DNA of 64,000 nucleotides, taken from Pedobacter psychroterrae (GTDB taxonomy: Bacteria > Bacteroidota > Bacteroidia > Sphingobacteriales > Sphingobacteriaceae). Location: contig NZ_SJSL01000007.1 of NCBI RefSeq assembly GCF_004331695.1, positions 62,001-126,000 on the forward strand. Reading direction: 5' to 3'. Below, in pieces: positions 43,887-52,586 of this stretch. The position numbers and the translations under genes are program-made. The notes beneath the pieces are model-generated. The model did no database searches and was not told the DNA's origin. It saw nothing but the letters and a program-made list of their open reading frames with translations. Within the stretch, counting starts at the first letter, position 1, and every line of letters begins with the position of its first letter.

Positions 43887-45323
43887 CTATTTATGTTTGG
43901 AAAGGTCATTCTTTACAAAATCGACCCACTTCCATTGCGGCAGGACAGAGAGGTCTACCTCCGGAATAAAACCTGTCTGATCTATCGGAGCTTTATCCGT
44001 CCAGCTTGATTTCGTGTCTGGAATTACGAGATGGTAGTCCTTAAACGGCAGGGCTGTCCGTTGCGGCATACCCAAATAGTCCATCATTCCGAATGTGCGG
44101 TCGCCATACCTGGTGATTTTGTCACTTTGTCTGGATATGTGGAAAAAATATTCAGCAGAACTGCCGCAGAGGTCATCAAAAATGAGGGCAATCTTTTTAG
44201 GGAACTTAGCCACCGAATCAAGCGGTATAGTAATGGAAGGTATCGGATAATAAACCTCTTTGGAAACTGGGATCTCTTCATAAGCCCTGAGTAATGTAAG
44301 CATATATGCAGGAGTAAAATACTTTTTCATCTCATCTGATACCGGGTTTTTAACTACAGGCTCCATTTCAGCAAGGTTCCTTTTAATATTGTCGGCCGAT
44401 AACCGCAAATAACTTTCACCCTGATCGATTGGCCTGGTCATAAAATAAGGAAGCAGGTAGGACCAGCCTGTGTTGCCCCCGCCGTTACCTCTCAGATCCA
44501 CGATCAGGTACGAAGCCTTTTTGATGCTGGCATCATTGTCAGCTATCAGTTTCTGAACTAAATTATCCCGACTGAACGTAGGTATCTTCAAATAGGCTGT
44601 TTTCTGATCCAGCATTTTAAACTGCAGTCCAAAATTATAGTTTCTCCATGTAGTAAGTTCCGTCTGCTCTCCAAGTGTCATCTGACCTGGAAACACCTTA
44701 CCCCAGAGTTCTATATTCCAAAGCCTTAGCAAACCACCGTGCAACCTGGCTGGATATGCGGCAGTCATGAAATTGTACTTGGTAAAGGAGTATCCTTCCG
44801 GTGTTTTCGTTAAGTTAGCATATACAAGACCTATAGGGGTTTCTTTTACAGTGCTCTTTATGACCACGGCCTGGTAGTTATCTTTTCCATTATTCTGAAC
44901 AGCAATGCTGACCGAAGAATCGGGATTGGTCCAGATGCCTTCAATGCCCCTGGCTGGGTTTTTCTGCAGGGATTTCCGGTAATCACTTTCTGTAAGTTTG
45001 GAAAACACCTTGTCACCCTCATTGTGCAATGAAAGGGCAACATCAAAGTGCCTGTCTTTAAAGAAAGTAACGTAGGTACTGATTAGAGAAAAGCAACGTT
45101 TAGGATCTGTTTCCTTTGCTGCTTTCTTTTGAAGGTTTGTGACCATAGCCTGGTAAGCGGGCCTTGTTTGTGCAGTTACTTTGTCAGGGAAACCGGCATA
45201 ATTCGCCTCTGTTTTTTCGAGGGTAAGATTGAAGTTTTCCAGGCAATTGCAAGTATCATTCTGAGAAACCACATTGGATAACAGGCCTGTAAAAAGCAAA
45301 AAGAGCATAAAAGTTTGTTTCAT
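43887..45323 (-). CDS. Secreted S41-family peptidase
   Basis: A 478-residue exported serine peptidase of family S41 (C-terminal-processing/tail-specific type). The signal peptide ends near VVSQ. The catalytic domain shows YLIVDLRGNGGGNTGWSYL, the family's DLRGNGGG motif, and the nucleophile loop DDLCGSSAEYF with S388 at the expected position before the AE pair. The catalytic lysine is not easily placed; the region RYGDRTFGMMDY follows as in other members with a Gly-rich turn. No PDZ domain is obvious. It is convergent with the GH127-GH51 gene (5 bp apart) and its role is unknown. Confidence 0.83.
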   Translation of the reverse strand: MKQTFMLFLLFTGLLSNVVSQNDTCNCLENFNLTLEKTEANYAGFPDKVTAQTRPAYQAMVTNLQKKAAKETDPKRCFSLISTYVTFFKDRHFDVALSLHNEGDKVFSKLTESDYRKSLQKNPARGIEGIWTNPDSSVSIAVQNNGKDNYQAVVIKSTVKETPIGLVYANLTKTPEGYSFTKYNFMTAAYPARLHGGLLRLWNIELWGKVFPGQMTLGEQTELTTWRNYNFGLQFKMLDQKTAYLKIPTFSRDNLVQKLIADNDASIKKASYLIVDLRGNGGGNTGWSYLLPYFMTRPIDQGESYLRLSADNIKRNLAEMEPVVKNPVSDEMKKYFTPAYMLTLLRAYEEIPVSKEVYYPIPSITIPLDSVAKFPKKIALIFDDLCGSSAEYFFHISRQSDKITRYGDRTFGMMDYLGMPQRTALPFKDYHLVIPDTKSSWTDKAPIDQTGFIPEVDLSVLPQWKWVDFVKNDLSKHK

Positions 45324-45514
45324 AGAATCTAAATTAGCACAAAAAACACTGACTTTAGTGAAATTTTTTTACTGCGAAGATCCCTGAAATTTTTCCCTTT
45401 TTGATTTTGATCAATTCAATGCACAAGTTTAAGTAAATTAAATACGTTATTTGTACTTCAAGTTTTAACACTATTTAACACTAAGAGTTTTACGTTTTTT
45501 TTGATCTTTATCAC
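45324..45514. other. Divergent intergenic region upstream of PBP1A
   Basis: AT-rich with no gene. No exact TAnnTTTG motif is seen on either strand; it must nevertheless hold promoters for the S41 peptidase and PBP genes. Confidence 0.35.
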
Positions 45515-47974
45515 ATGTTTAAAGAAATTCGCAATAAGTACATTCGTTATCCAAGCATAGCCCTTTTCTGTATCATCATTTTCTTTTGCGCATTACAGCT
45601 TAATTTCTTATGGTTATTTGGCTACTCCCCTTCCAAAAAAGATGTTAAATTCCCAACACTCCGGGTGGGTTCGGAACTGTATACTGCCGACGGCAAGTTA
45701 ATAGGCCGGTATTTTAAAGAAAACCGTACCCCAGTTAATTTCGGGGAAATATCGCCCAGTGCAATCAATGCACTGGTAGCTACCGAAGATGTGCGTTTTT
45801 ACAGCCATATGGGCATAGATTTTCGTTCCTTATTGTCGAGCGGAATTTCTACAGCTACGGGCGACAGAAGAGGCGCCAGTACTATCACCCAGCAACTGGC
45901 TAAAAATCTTTATCGGACACGTTACAACAAATCGCAGGGATTTTTGAGTAAAATACCCCTGTTGAGAACCCTCATTCCTAAACTTAAAGAATGGCTGACT
46001 GCTGTAAAACTGGAGGCTAACTACAGCAAAAATGACATCCTCACCATGTACCTGAATACAGTATCGTTTGGAAACAATACCTATGGGATTAAAACCGCTG
46101 CAAGGATCTATTTTGATAAAGAAACAAATCAGCTGGATGTTCCTGAATCTGCCTTGCTGATCGGCATGCTAAAAGGCACCTCCCTATATAACCCGATCAA
46201 AAATCCTGAAAAGGCGCTGGAACGCCGTAATGTGGCACTGGCCCAAATGAATAAATATGAATACATTACCTCAGAACAGTTAAAAACGCACAAAGCTGCG
46301 CCACTGAAGCTCAAAGAAGGAAGGGTGGACGCGGGAAGTGATGGTGATTCTTATTTAAGGGCTGCTGTAGATAAGTACCTGGAAAAATGGTGTAAAGAGA
46401 ATAATTACGACCTATATGAGGATGGCCTGAAGATCTATACAACCATAGATTCTAAACTGCAGCTTTACGCGGAAGAAGCTGTAGCTGAACAAATGAAGAC
46501 ACTGCAAAGGCGATTTTACAGTGTTTGGGGAAATGAAGACCCCTGGGAAGACTCTGAAAAGAAAAAGGTAGACTATCCAGCCCGTGCTATGAAAAAACTG
46601 CCAGTCTATGCCATGCTGGAAAAGAAATACCCGAATAATCCAGATTCGGTAGCGGCTTATTTCAACCGGAAAAAGAAGATGAAGATCTTTACCTGGAAAG
46701 GTGATCGGGATACGCTTTTTTCTACACTTGATTCTATCCGCTATTATGGCAAGATTCTAAATACCGGCATGATGACCTTAGATCCTTTCAATGGCAAGAT
46801 TAAGGTATGGGTAGGCGGTATAGATCATAAATTTTTTAAATATGACCATGTAAATCAGGCTAAGCGTCAAGCAGGCTCTACTTTTAAGCCATTTGCTTAC
46901 CTGGCTGCGCTTGAATCGGGCATGAGCCCATGCGATAAGTTTACGGATAAACCTGTTAAAATAGAATATCAGGAAAATGGTAAGACGGAATATTGGGAGC
47001 CTAAAAATTCAGACTGGAACATTACTTACAGAGAAATGTCGCTGCGCTGGGCCATGGCAAAATCGGTGAATACCATTACCGCTCAGGTAACTGAAAAAGT
47101 TGGTGCCGATAATGTGGTAAAATGGGCGTATGAATGTGGCATAGACAGTCGACTTGCATCTGTACCTTCGGTAAGCCTTGGGCCTAATGATGTGTCAGTT
47201 TTTGAAATGGTAAAGGCATACGGCACATTTCTGAACGGCGGCCTCCGTACCGAACCGATTTTGGTAGAAAAGATTACGGATCTGGACGACAATATTATCA
47301 AGGAATTTACAGCAAAGACTAAAAGGGTACTAACAGAAGAGATCGCGTGGCTAATGCTTTACATGTTTAGGGGTGGAATGGAAGAGCCGGGCGGAACGTC
47401 GCAGGCGCTATGGGAATGGGACCTTTGGAAAAACAACAACCAGATCGGCGGCAAGACCGGTACCTCTTCGGATTATGTTGATGCATGGTATATGGGAATC
47501 ACTAAAGACCTGGTGACGGGTGTATGGGTAGGCTGTGATGAGCGTACCGCACATTTTAAAAATGGTGAAACGGGTGAAGGATCGAGAACTGCCCTTCCAA
47601 TTTTCGCTAAATTTATGGAGAAGGTGTACAAAGATCCTGAATCGGGATATAAAGAAGGTCGTTTCCCTAAATCGGCAGTCAAAATCACCCGTGACATTGA
47701 CTGTCCGACACCAAGAATTGAAGTGGATACTACGTTAACAGACAGCCTGGCCGTTGACTCCACCGAATTTGAAATTCCTGTGATAGAAGATCCGCAACCT
47801 ATTCAGAAGGAGGAAATTCCTCAAAAGCAGGAACAAAACAAAACTACTCCTGATCCTGTTAAACCAACTGTAGTAGCGCCAGAGCTAACCAGAAAAGAAG
47901 AGCGTCTACTGAAAAGAAAGCAGCGCCAGGAAGAGAAGGAGAAAGAGAAGGCAGATAAAAAACCGGGAGAATAA
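45515..47974 (+). CDS. Penicillin-binding protein 1A (class A, bifunctional)
   Basis: An 819-residue bifunctional peptidoglycan synthase of the inner membrane. One membrane helix is at about 15-37. The GT51 glycosyltransferase domain contains ATEDVRFYSHMGID with the catalytic Glu, and RGASTITQQLAKNLYRTR. The transpeptidase domain has STFK (SxxK) in RQAGSTFKPFAYL, SVN in AKSVNTITAQ, and KTGTS in GGKTGTSSDYVDAWY. The C-terminal 70 residues are a Pro/Glu/Lys-rich low-complexity tail ending KADKKPGE. All active-site motifs are intact. It polymerises and cross-links cell-wall glycan strands. Confidence 0.94.
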   Translation: MFKEIRNKYIRYPSIALFCIIIFFCALQLNFLWLFGYSPSKKDVKFPTLRVGSELYTADGKLIGRYFKENRTPVNFGEISPSAINALVATEDVRFYSHMGIDFRSLLSSGISTATGDRRGASTITQQLAKNLYRTRYNKSQGFLSKIPLLRTLIPKLKEWLTAVKLEANYSKNDILTMYLNTVSFGNNTYGIKTAARIYFDKETNQLDVPESALLIGMLKGTSLYNPIKNPEKALERRNVALAQMNKYEYITSEQLKTHKAAPLKLKEGRVDAGSDGDSYLRAAVDKYLEKWCKENNYDLYEDGLKIYTTIDSKLQLYAEEAVAEQMKTLQRRFYSVWGNEDPWEDSEKKKVDYPARAMKKLPVYAMLEKKYPNNPDSVAAYFNRKKKMKIFTWKGDRDTLFSTLDSIRYYGKILNTGMMTLDPFNGKIKVWVGGIDHKFFKYDHVNQAKRQAGSTFKPFAYLAALESGMSPCDKFTDKPVKIEYQENGKTEYWEPKNSDWNITYREMSLRWAMAKSVNTITAQVTEKVGADNVVKWAYECGIDSRLASVPSVSLGPNDVSVFEMVKAYGTFLNGGLRTEPILVEKITDLDDNIIKEFTAKTKRVLTEEIAWLMLYMFRGGMEEPGGTSQALWEWDLWKNNNQIGGKTGTSSDYVDAWYMGITKDLVTGVWVGCDERTAHFKNGETGEGSRTALPIFAKFMEKVYKDPESGYKEGRFPKSAVKITRDIDCPTPRIEVDTTLTDSLAVDSTEFEIPVIEDPQPIQKEEIPQKQEQNKTTPDPVKPTVVAPELTRKEERLLKRKQRQEEKEKEKADKKPGE

Positions 47975-48066
47975 TTTATGATTGCTTCAAAATCAATAAA
48001 AAAGAAAATACTTACTACTGAAAAATTCGTAAATTTAATACTGACTAAAAACTAAATTCATATTAT

Positions 48067-51000
48067 ATGATAATGACTGCTACATTTTTAAGGAAACTGA
48101 TTCCCCTGTTAGTAATCCTAATAGTATCTGTCCTTTCTGTCCAGGCACAATACTTTGGACAAAATAAGGTAAGATACAAGAATGAGAAGTTTAAAGTGCT
48201 GCAAACCCCACACTTTGAATTGTATTATTACCTTAAAAATGAAAAGCTGATTGAGAAGTTTGCTCAGGATGCGGAAACCTGGTACAAAATGCACCAGGAA
48301 ATCTTCAGAGATACATTCCTGACTAAAAATCCGATCATACTGTACAGCAATCATCCAGATTTTCAGCAAACAACTGCGCTTCAGGGTGATATTGGTATCG
48401 GTACAGGGGGTGTGACCGAAGCGCTCAAAAACAGGGTAATCATGCCAGTTATGGAACTGAACAACCAGACTAGGCACGTACTTGGGCACGAGCTCGTACA
48501 CGCATTTCAGTATCATATCCTTCTGGAAAAGGATTCTGTAGGCCTGGAAGGTGTGAGCCAGATACCTTTGTGGATGATCGAGGGTATGGCAGAATACCTG
48601 TCTGTAGGAAAGGTCGATGCATTTACCTCTATGTGGATGCGGGACGCCTTGCTAAACAGGGACATTCCCTCTCTTAAAGACCTTACCAATTCAAATAAAT
48701 ACTTCCCATATAGGTACGGACAGGCATTCTGGACCTTTGTAGGATCTGTATATGGCGATACAACGATTGTTCCGCTATTTAAAGCAACAGCAAGATTTGG
48801 CTATGAAAATGGCTTGAGGTATACTTTTGGCTATGACGACAATACGCTTTCAGGCCTTTGGAAAAATGCCATTGAGTCTCACTATCGGCCTATGCTAAAA
48901 CCCGACAGCTCGCAGATCAGGATCAGTGGCACTAAGATCATCGACAATAAAAATGCGGGCAATATGAACGTAGCACCTTCGTTAAGTCCGGATGGTAAGT
49001 ACGTCGCATTTATGTCTGAAAAGGATCTCTTTGGTATAGACCTCTTTCTGGCAGATGCGAAGACTGGAAAGATTCTCAGGAAGCTGAGCAGCCAGATCTC
49101 GAATACGCACATCGATGATTTTAATTTTCTTGAATCTGCCGGCACATGGTCGCCGGATGGTAAGCAATTTGCCTTTAGTATCTTTAGCAAGGGAAAAAAC
49201 CAGCTGATGATTATTAATATAGACAATGGCAGTGTAGCACTGCGTGCAGATATGGCTCAGGTAGCCCAGTTCGGAAATCTGACCTGGTCACCAAATGGTG
49301 AGGAAATAGCGTTCTCAGGCATGGTAGAAGGCCAGAGTGATATCTTTTCGTATAATCTTAAGACTAAGAACATTTCTCAGATCACCAACGACAGCTACTC
49401 TGACTATGCACCAAACTTCTCTCCGGATGGAAAGAAAATCGCTTTCTCATCAGACAGGGCTTCAGTATTGAAGAAAGAAAACAATGCAGTTCATCCCATT
49501 AACCTAACGATATACGATATAGAAAGCAAATCTTTAAGTGATGTTCCTGTATTTCCAGGCGCCAACAATTTGAACGCCCAGTTTTCTGGCGACAGCAAAA
49601 GATTGTTCTTTTTATCAAACCGAGATGGTTTTAGGAATTTGTATGAATATACCCTGGCAGATAATTCCGTGAAACAAATGACTGATTATTTTACCGGCAT
49701 CAGCGGGATCACAGAATTCTCTCCGGCGATCTCTGTATCCAGAAATGATGACATCGTATATAGCTATTACAGGTATCAGAGATATACACTTTACAATTCG
49801 CCGCTCAGCAATTTCAGGTCGAAGTCTGTTGACGCCAACGAGGTAAACTTTGATGCAGCAGTATTACCACCCAAAGAAAGTATTGGGGTCGATATTGTAA
49901 ATTCAAACCTGGGCAACTTTGAGCGTTTTGAAAAAACGGTTGCCGACTCCATGAAACTGGTTGAGTACAGGCCTAAGTTTAAACTGGATTACCTGGCCAA
50001 TAGTGGCGTGGGTGTATCAACCAGCAGATTTGGAACAGGTGTTCAAGGCGGTATTGTCGGCATGTTCAGTGATATTCTGGGTAGAAACCAGATCATAGCT
50101 AACTTGTCGGTAAATGGCGAGATCTATGATTTTGGAGGCTTGGTAGGATACATCAACCAGGCAAGCAGGATCAATTGGGGCGTAGCAGTATCACACATTC
50201 CTTATGTCACAGGTTTTAGAGACCTGGCGATTGAGCAGATCGACAGGGGGGATGGGACCAGCATCAATGTGATTAGCGACCGTACTAATTTAATCCGGAC
50301 TTTTGAAGATCAGGTTCAGTTGTTCGGTGCATACCCTTTCAGTAAAGTTCACAGGTTTGAAGCGGGGGGTGCTTTCTCGCATTATAGCTATCGCATTGAT
50401 CAGATAAGCAACTACTATGAGGACCTTGGAGGTTATCCTGGCTACTACCTGGGCTCCGAAAGAAAAAAGGTGTCTAATGCAGAGGCTTCAACTCAACTTA
50501 ATGCTTCTTTTGAAGCCTTTACCATTTTTCAGCTAAATGCGTCTTTTGTTGGAGATAATTCAATCACAGGAATCACTTCACCACTGGATGGATTTAGATA
50601 TAGGATAGGTGCCGAACAGTATTTTGGCGACTACAACTTTTCTGCGGTCACAGTAGACGTCAGGAAATATGTACGTGTTAAGCCCTTTACTTTTGCTGCC
50701 CGGTCTTACAATTATATCAGAATTGGTAGGGATGGTGAAAACCTATACCCATTGTATGCCGGATATCCATACCTGATAAGGGGTTACGAGGCAAATTCGA
50801 TGTATAAAAGCACCAATATAGGCTCTGGAAACTTTGATATCAACCAGTTGTCAGGAAGTAAAATAGCGGTGGCAAACTTTGAGGTACGCCTGCCTTTTAC
50901 CGGCCCTAAAAAACTTTCCCAGATTCCATCAAAATTCTTATTTACGGATTTAAATCTATTCTTTGATGCAGGTCTGGCCTGGGATGAAGACTCCAGCATT

Positions 51001-51198
51001 GCTTTCAAAAGTCAGCCTAATGGAGAATTACTGGAGAATGGCAAACCTGCCGAGCGTGTACCTGCTTTAAGTGCCGGTATTTCATTGAGAGTAAATGTAT
51101 TTGGATATTTCATCCTTGAACCTTATTACGCCTTCCCTTTCCAGCGTAAAGATGTAAAAGCCGGAGTGTTTGGCCTGGCTTTCGCACCGGGATGGTAA
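48067..51198 (+). CDS. Gluzincin-like peptidase/TolB-propeller/outer-membrane barrel protein
   Basis: A 1043-residue exported protein with three parts. A signal peptide (ends SVQA) is followed by a peptidase-MA-like domain at about 30-260: H141-E-L-V-H145 with a third ligand E172 in WMIEGMAEY. A PD40/TolB beta-propeller covers about 290-560 (SLSPDGKYVAFMSEKD, WSPDGKQFAFS, WSPNGEEIAFSG, FSPDGKKIAFSSDRA). From about 620 on, beta-hairpins ending with YLIRGYEAN and a barrel C-terminus resemble the surface-antigen/Omp85-type barrel. The protease motif is complete, so this may be an outer-membrane-tethered peptidase. A bidirectional terminator follows. Confidence 0.8.
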   Translation: MIMTATFLRKLIPLLVILIVSVLSVQAQYFGQNKVRYKNEKFKVLQTPHFELYYYLKNEKLIEKFAQDAETWYKMHQEIFRDTFLTKNPIILYSNHPDFQQTTALQGDIGIGTGGVTEALKNRVIMPVMELNNQTRHVLGHELVHAFQYHILLEKDSVGLEGVSQIPLWMIEGMAEYLSVGKVDAFTSMWMRDALLNRDIPSLKDLTNSNKYFPYRYGQAFWTFVGSVYGDTTIVPLFKATARFGYENGLRYTFGYDDNTLSGLWKNAIESHYRPMLKPDSSQIRISGTKIIDNKNAGNMNVAPSLSPDGKYVAFMSEKDLFGIDLFLADAKTGKILRKLSSQISNTHIDDFNFLESAGTWSPDGKQFAFSIFSKGKNQLMIINIDNGSVALRADMAQVAQFGNLTWSPNGEEIAFSGMVEGQSDIFSYNLKTKNISQITNDSYSDYAPNFSPDGKKIAFSSDRASVLKKENNAVHPINLTIYDIESKSLSDVPVFPGANNLNAQFSGDSKRLFFLSNRDGFRNLYEYTLADNSVKQMTDYFTGISGITEFSPAISVSRNDDIVYSYYRYQRYTLYNSPLSNFRSKSVDANEVNFDAAVLPPKESIGVDIVNSNLGNFERFEKTVADSMKLVEYRPKFKLDYLANSGVGVSTSRFGTGVQGGIVGMFSDILGRNQIIANLSVNGEIYDFGGLVGYINQASRINWGVAVSHIPYVTGFRDLAIEQIDRGDGTSINVISDRTNLIRTFEDQVQLFGAYPFSKVHRFEAGGAFSHYSYRIDQISNYYEDLGGYPGYYLGSERKKVSNAEASTQLNASFEAFTIFQLNASFVGDNSITGITSPLDGFRYRIGAEQYFGDYNFSAVTVDVRKYVRVKPFTFAARSYNYIRIGRDGENLYPLYAGYPYLIRGYEANSMYKSTNIGSGNFDINQLSGSKIAVANFEVRLPFTGPKKLSQIPSKFLFTDLNLFFDAGLAWDEDSSIAFKSQPNGELLENGKPAERVPALSAGISLRVNVFGYFILEPYYAFPFQRKDVKAGVFGLAFAPGW

Positions 51199-51268
51199 TT
51201 GGTGATCATAAAGAAATTAATATTGAACAGTAGAAATTCAGTTTAATACTTAAACTAATATAAAACTT

Positions 51269-51296
51269 AATAGCACATCGTAACTGGTGTGCTATT
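51269..51296. terminator. Bidirectional rho-independent terminator
   Basis: A perfect 9-bp stem (51269-51277 with 51288-51296) with a 10-nt loop, followed by TTATTTT on the plus strand and by TTAAGTTTTA on the minus strand. It lies between the convergent barrel protein and GIY-YIG genes and can serve both. Confidence 0.75.
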
Positions 51297-51324
51297 TTAT
51301 TTTGTACTATCTGGTACTGAAATT

Positions 51325-51672
51325 TTATGACAGCATAAAAGGCAGGTTTACCTGATTGATCATCTTCTTGCTGGAAGTAATGTGCTCAAAATCCAATCCT
51401 ATAGTAAGATCGATCCAGTCAGGGTTACATGACCTTACCACACGTTCTTTCTGCATTCTTGTAAATTTGCTCATCAGTTTAAAACGGCTTAAAGCCTGTG
51501 CCTCCGTCTTGAACTCCTCGAAATACACCAGTCTTGTCAACTGCTGACCGCTGTCAAAAAACAAACAAGGCATTTGCTTATAGAAATCCAGTGTCTTAAT
51601 CAAATCTGAACTCATCCCAACATGTAAACTGGTCCTGTTTCTGTCTGTAACAATGTAAACGAATTTTTTCAT
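51325..51672 (-). CDS. GIY-YIG-fold protein lacking catalytic residues
   Basis: A 115-residue small GIY-YIG-like protein. The first strand pair is FVYIVTDRNRTSLHVGMSSDL, matching the GIY...YIG.S.DL frame with Y and G of HVG kept. The arginine expected in the next helix (DLERRVYEH in active members) falls on IKTLDFYK, and the metal-binding glutamate of the AI.REK motif is Phe in ALSRFKLMSK. It is therefore probably not a nuclease and may bind DNA only. It is divergent from the S24 repressor, and one of that gene's operator-like palindromes lies 21 bp upstream of this start codon. Confidence 0.75.
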   Translation of the reverse strand: MKKFVYIVTDRNRTSLHVGMSSDLIKTLDFYKQMPCLFFDSGQQLTRLVYFEEFKTEAQALSRFKLMSKFTRMQKERVVRSCNPDWIDLTIGLDFEHITSSKKMINQVNLPFMLS

Positions 51673-51693
51673 GGCCTTCGGCTTTAAATTTAA

Positions 51694-51708
51694 ACTAATT
51701 TAATTAGT
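51694..51708. promoter_or_regulatory. Operator-like palindrome O1 (ACTAA-N5-TTAGT)
   Basis: ACTAATT-T-AATTAGT is a perfect palindrome of two 7-bp arms, equivalent to ACTAA-N5-TTAGT. It lies 7 bp upstream of the -33 of the S24 promoter and 21 bp upstream of the divergent GIY-YIG start, so a bound repressor could affect both. The same half-sites recur at O2. Confidence 0.6.
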
Positions 51709-51715
51709 AGCACTA

Positions 51716-51746
51716 TTGGATATATCAATAAGTATTACTAACTTTA
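51716..51746 (+). promoter_or_regulatory. Predicted promoter of the S24 repressor-bioF-bioD operon
   Basis: TTGG (51716-51719), a 19-bp spacer and TAACTTTA (51739-51746), one mismatch from TAnnTTTG. The -7 overlaps a TACTAA half-site (51736-51741). The promoter is bracketed by the two palindromes O1 and O2. Confidence 0.5.
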
Positions 51747-51758
51747 TTGGCACAATAA

Positions 51759-51775
51759 TACTAACTATTTTAGTA
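51759..51775. promoter_or_regulatory. Operator-like palindrome O2 (TACTAA-N5-TTAGTA)
   Basis: A perfect 6-5-6 palindrome with the same half-site and spacing as O1, 12 bp downstream of the -7 element and 29 bp before the ATG of the S24 repressor. The centres of O1 and O2 are 66 bp apart. This is the layout expected of an autoregulated promoter. Confidence 0.6.
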
Positions 51776-51804
51776 AAAACAAATAAATTTTAAAATTTTA
51801 TTTT

Positions 51805-52581
51805 ATGTCAAACATTTCCTCCAATCTTAAGTACCTAAGAAAGAAAAAAGGCCACACACAACAGCAATTCGCTGATGCTATGGAAATTAAAAGATCACTC
51901 ATCGGAGCTTATGAAGAAGACAGGGCAGAACCGAAATACGATTTACTAAAAAGAATAGCAGAGTACTTTGACCTGACCATAGATGAATTCATTAATGAAA
52001 ACATCAACGATAGCTGGAAACCTAAACTAAAAAGCCAGGGTTCCAATCTTAGGGTACTGAGCATATCAGTAGACAAGGATGACAATGAAAATATCGAAAT
52101 GGTACCAGTAAAGGCAAGCGCAGGTTATCTTAACGGATTCTCGGATCCACAATATATCAAAGACCTCCCTAAATTTCAGCTGCCCCTGCCCTTTTTAAAA
52201 CAAGGAACGTTCAGGGCTTTTGAAATAATTGGGGATTCGATGCTGCCTATTCAATCCGGAAGCATCATACTGGCGGAATACCTGGACAACTGGAACGACG
52301 TAAAGACAGGCGAAACCTATATCATTATTAGCAAAAATGAAGGTGTAGTATACAAAAGGGCTGGAAACAGATTTAAAGACAATAAAGAACTAAAATTGAT
52401 TTCTGACAATAAAGTATACGATCCTTACTCCGTATCGTCTGAAGATATCCTGGAAATATGGAAAGCCAAAGCCTATATCTCTTCTACACTCCCCGACCCT
52501 ACACCAGAGCCTACAATAGAAACGCTGACCAATATGATGTCTCAAATGCAGAAGTCAATCTCTCAGTTAAATAAAAACTAG
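51805..52581 (+). CDS. XRE-type repressor with S24 (LexA-like) autoprotease domain
   Basis: A 258-residue regulator. An XRE helix-turn-helix is at about 8-62 (LKYLRKKKGHTQQQFADAME, AYEEDRAEPKYDLLKRIAEY). The S24 domain follows with a cleavage site A106-G107 (VKASAGY), catalytic S145 in GDSML, and K184 in VVYKRA, so self-cleavage looks possible. A short Pro-rich and helical tail ends the protein. It is the first gene of an operon: bioF starts 5 bp after its stop. It probably represses its own promoter through O1 and O2; prophage origin is unlikely because no phage gene is nearby. Confidence 0.88.
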   Translation: MSNISSNLKYLRKKKGHTQQQFADAMEIKRSLIGAYEEDRAEPKYDLLKRIAEYFDLTIDEFINENINDSWKPKLKSQGSNLRVLSISVDKDDNENIEMVPVKASAGYLNGFSDPQYIKDLPKFQLPLPFLKQGTFRAFEIIGDSMLPIQSGSIILAEYLDNWNDVKTGETYIIISKNEGVVYKRAGNRFKDNKELKLISDNKVYDPYSVSSEDILEIWKAKAYISSTLPDPTPEPTIETLTNMMSQMQKSISQLNKN

Positions 52582-52586
52582 GTGAC

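Noticed and set aside
51805..52581. S24 repressor as a prophage marker
   Set aside because: No integrase, structural or lysis genes nearby; instead it is joined to biotin genes.
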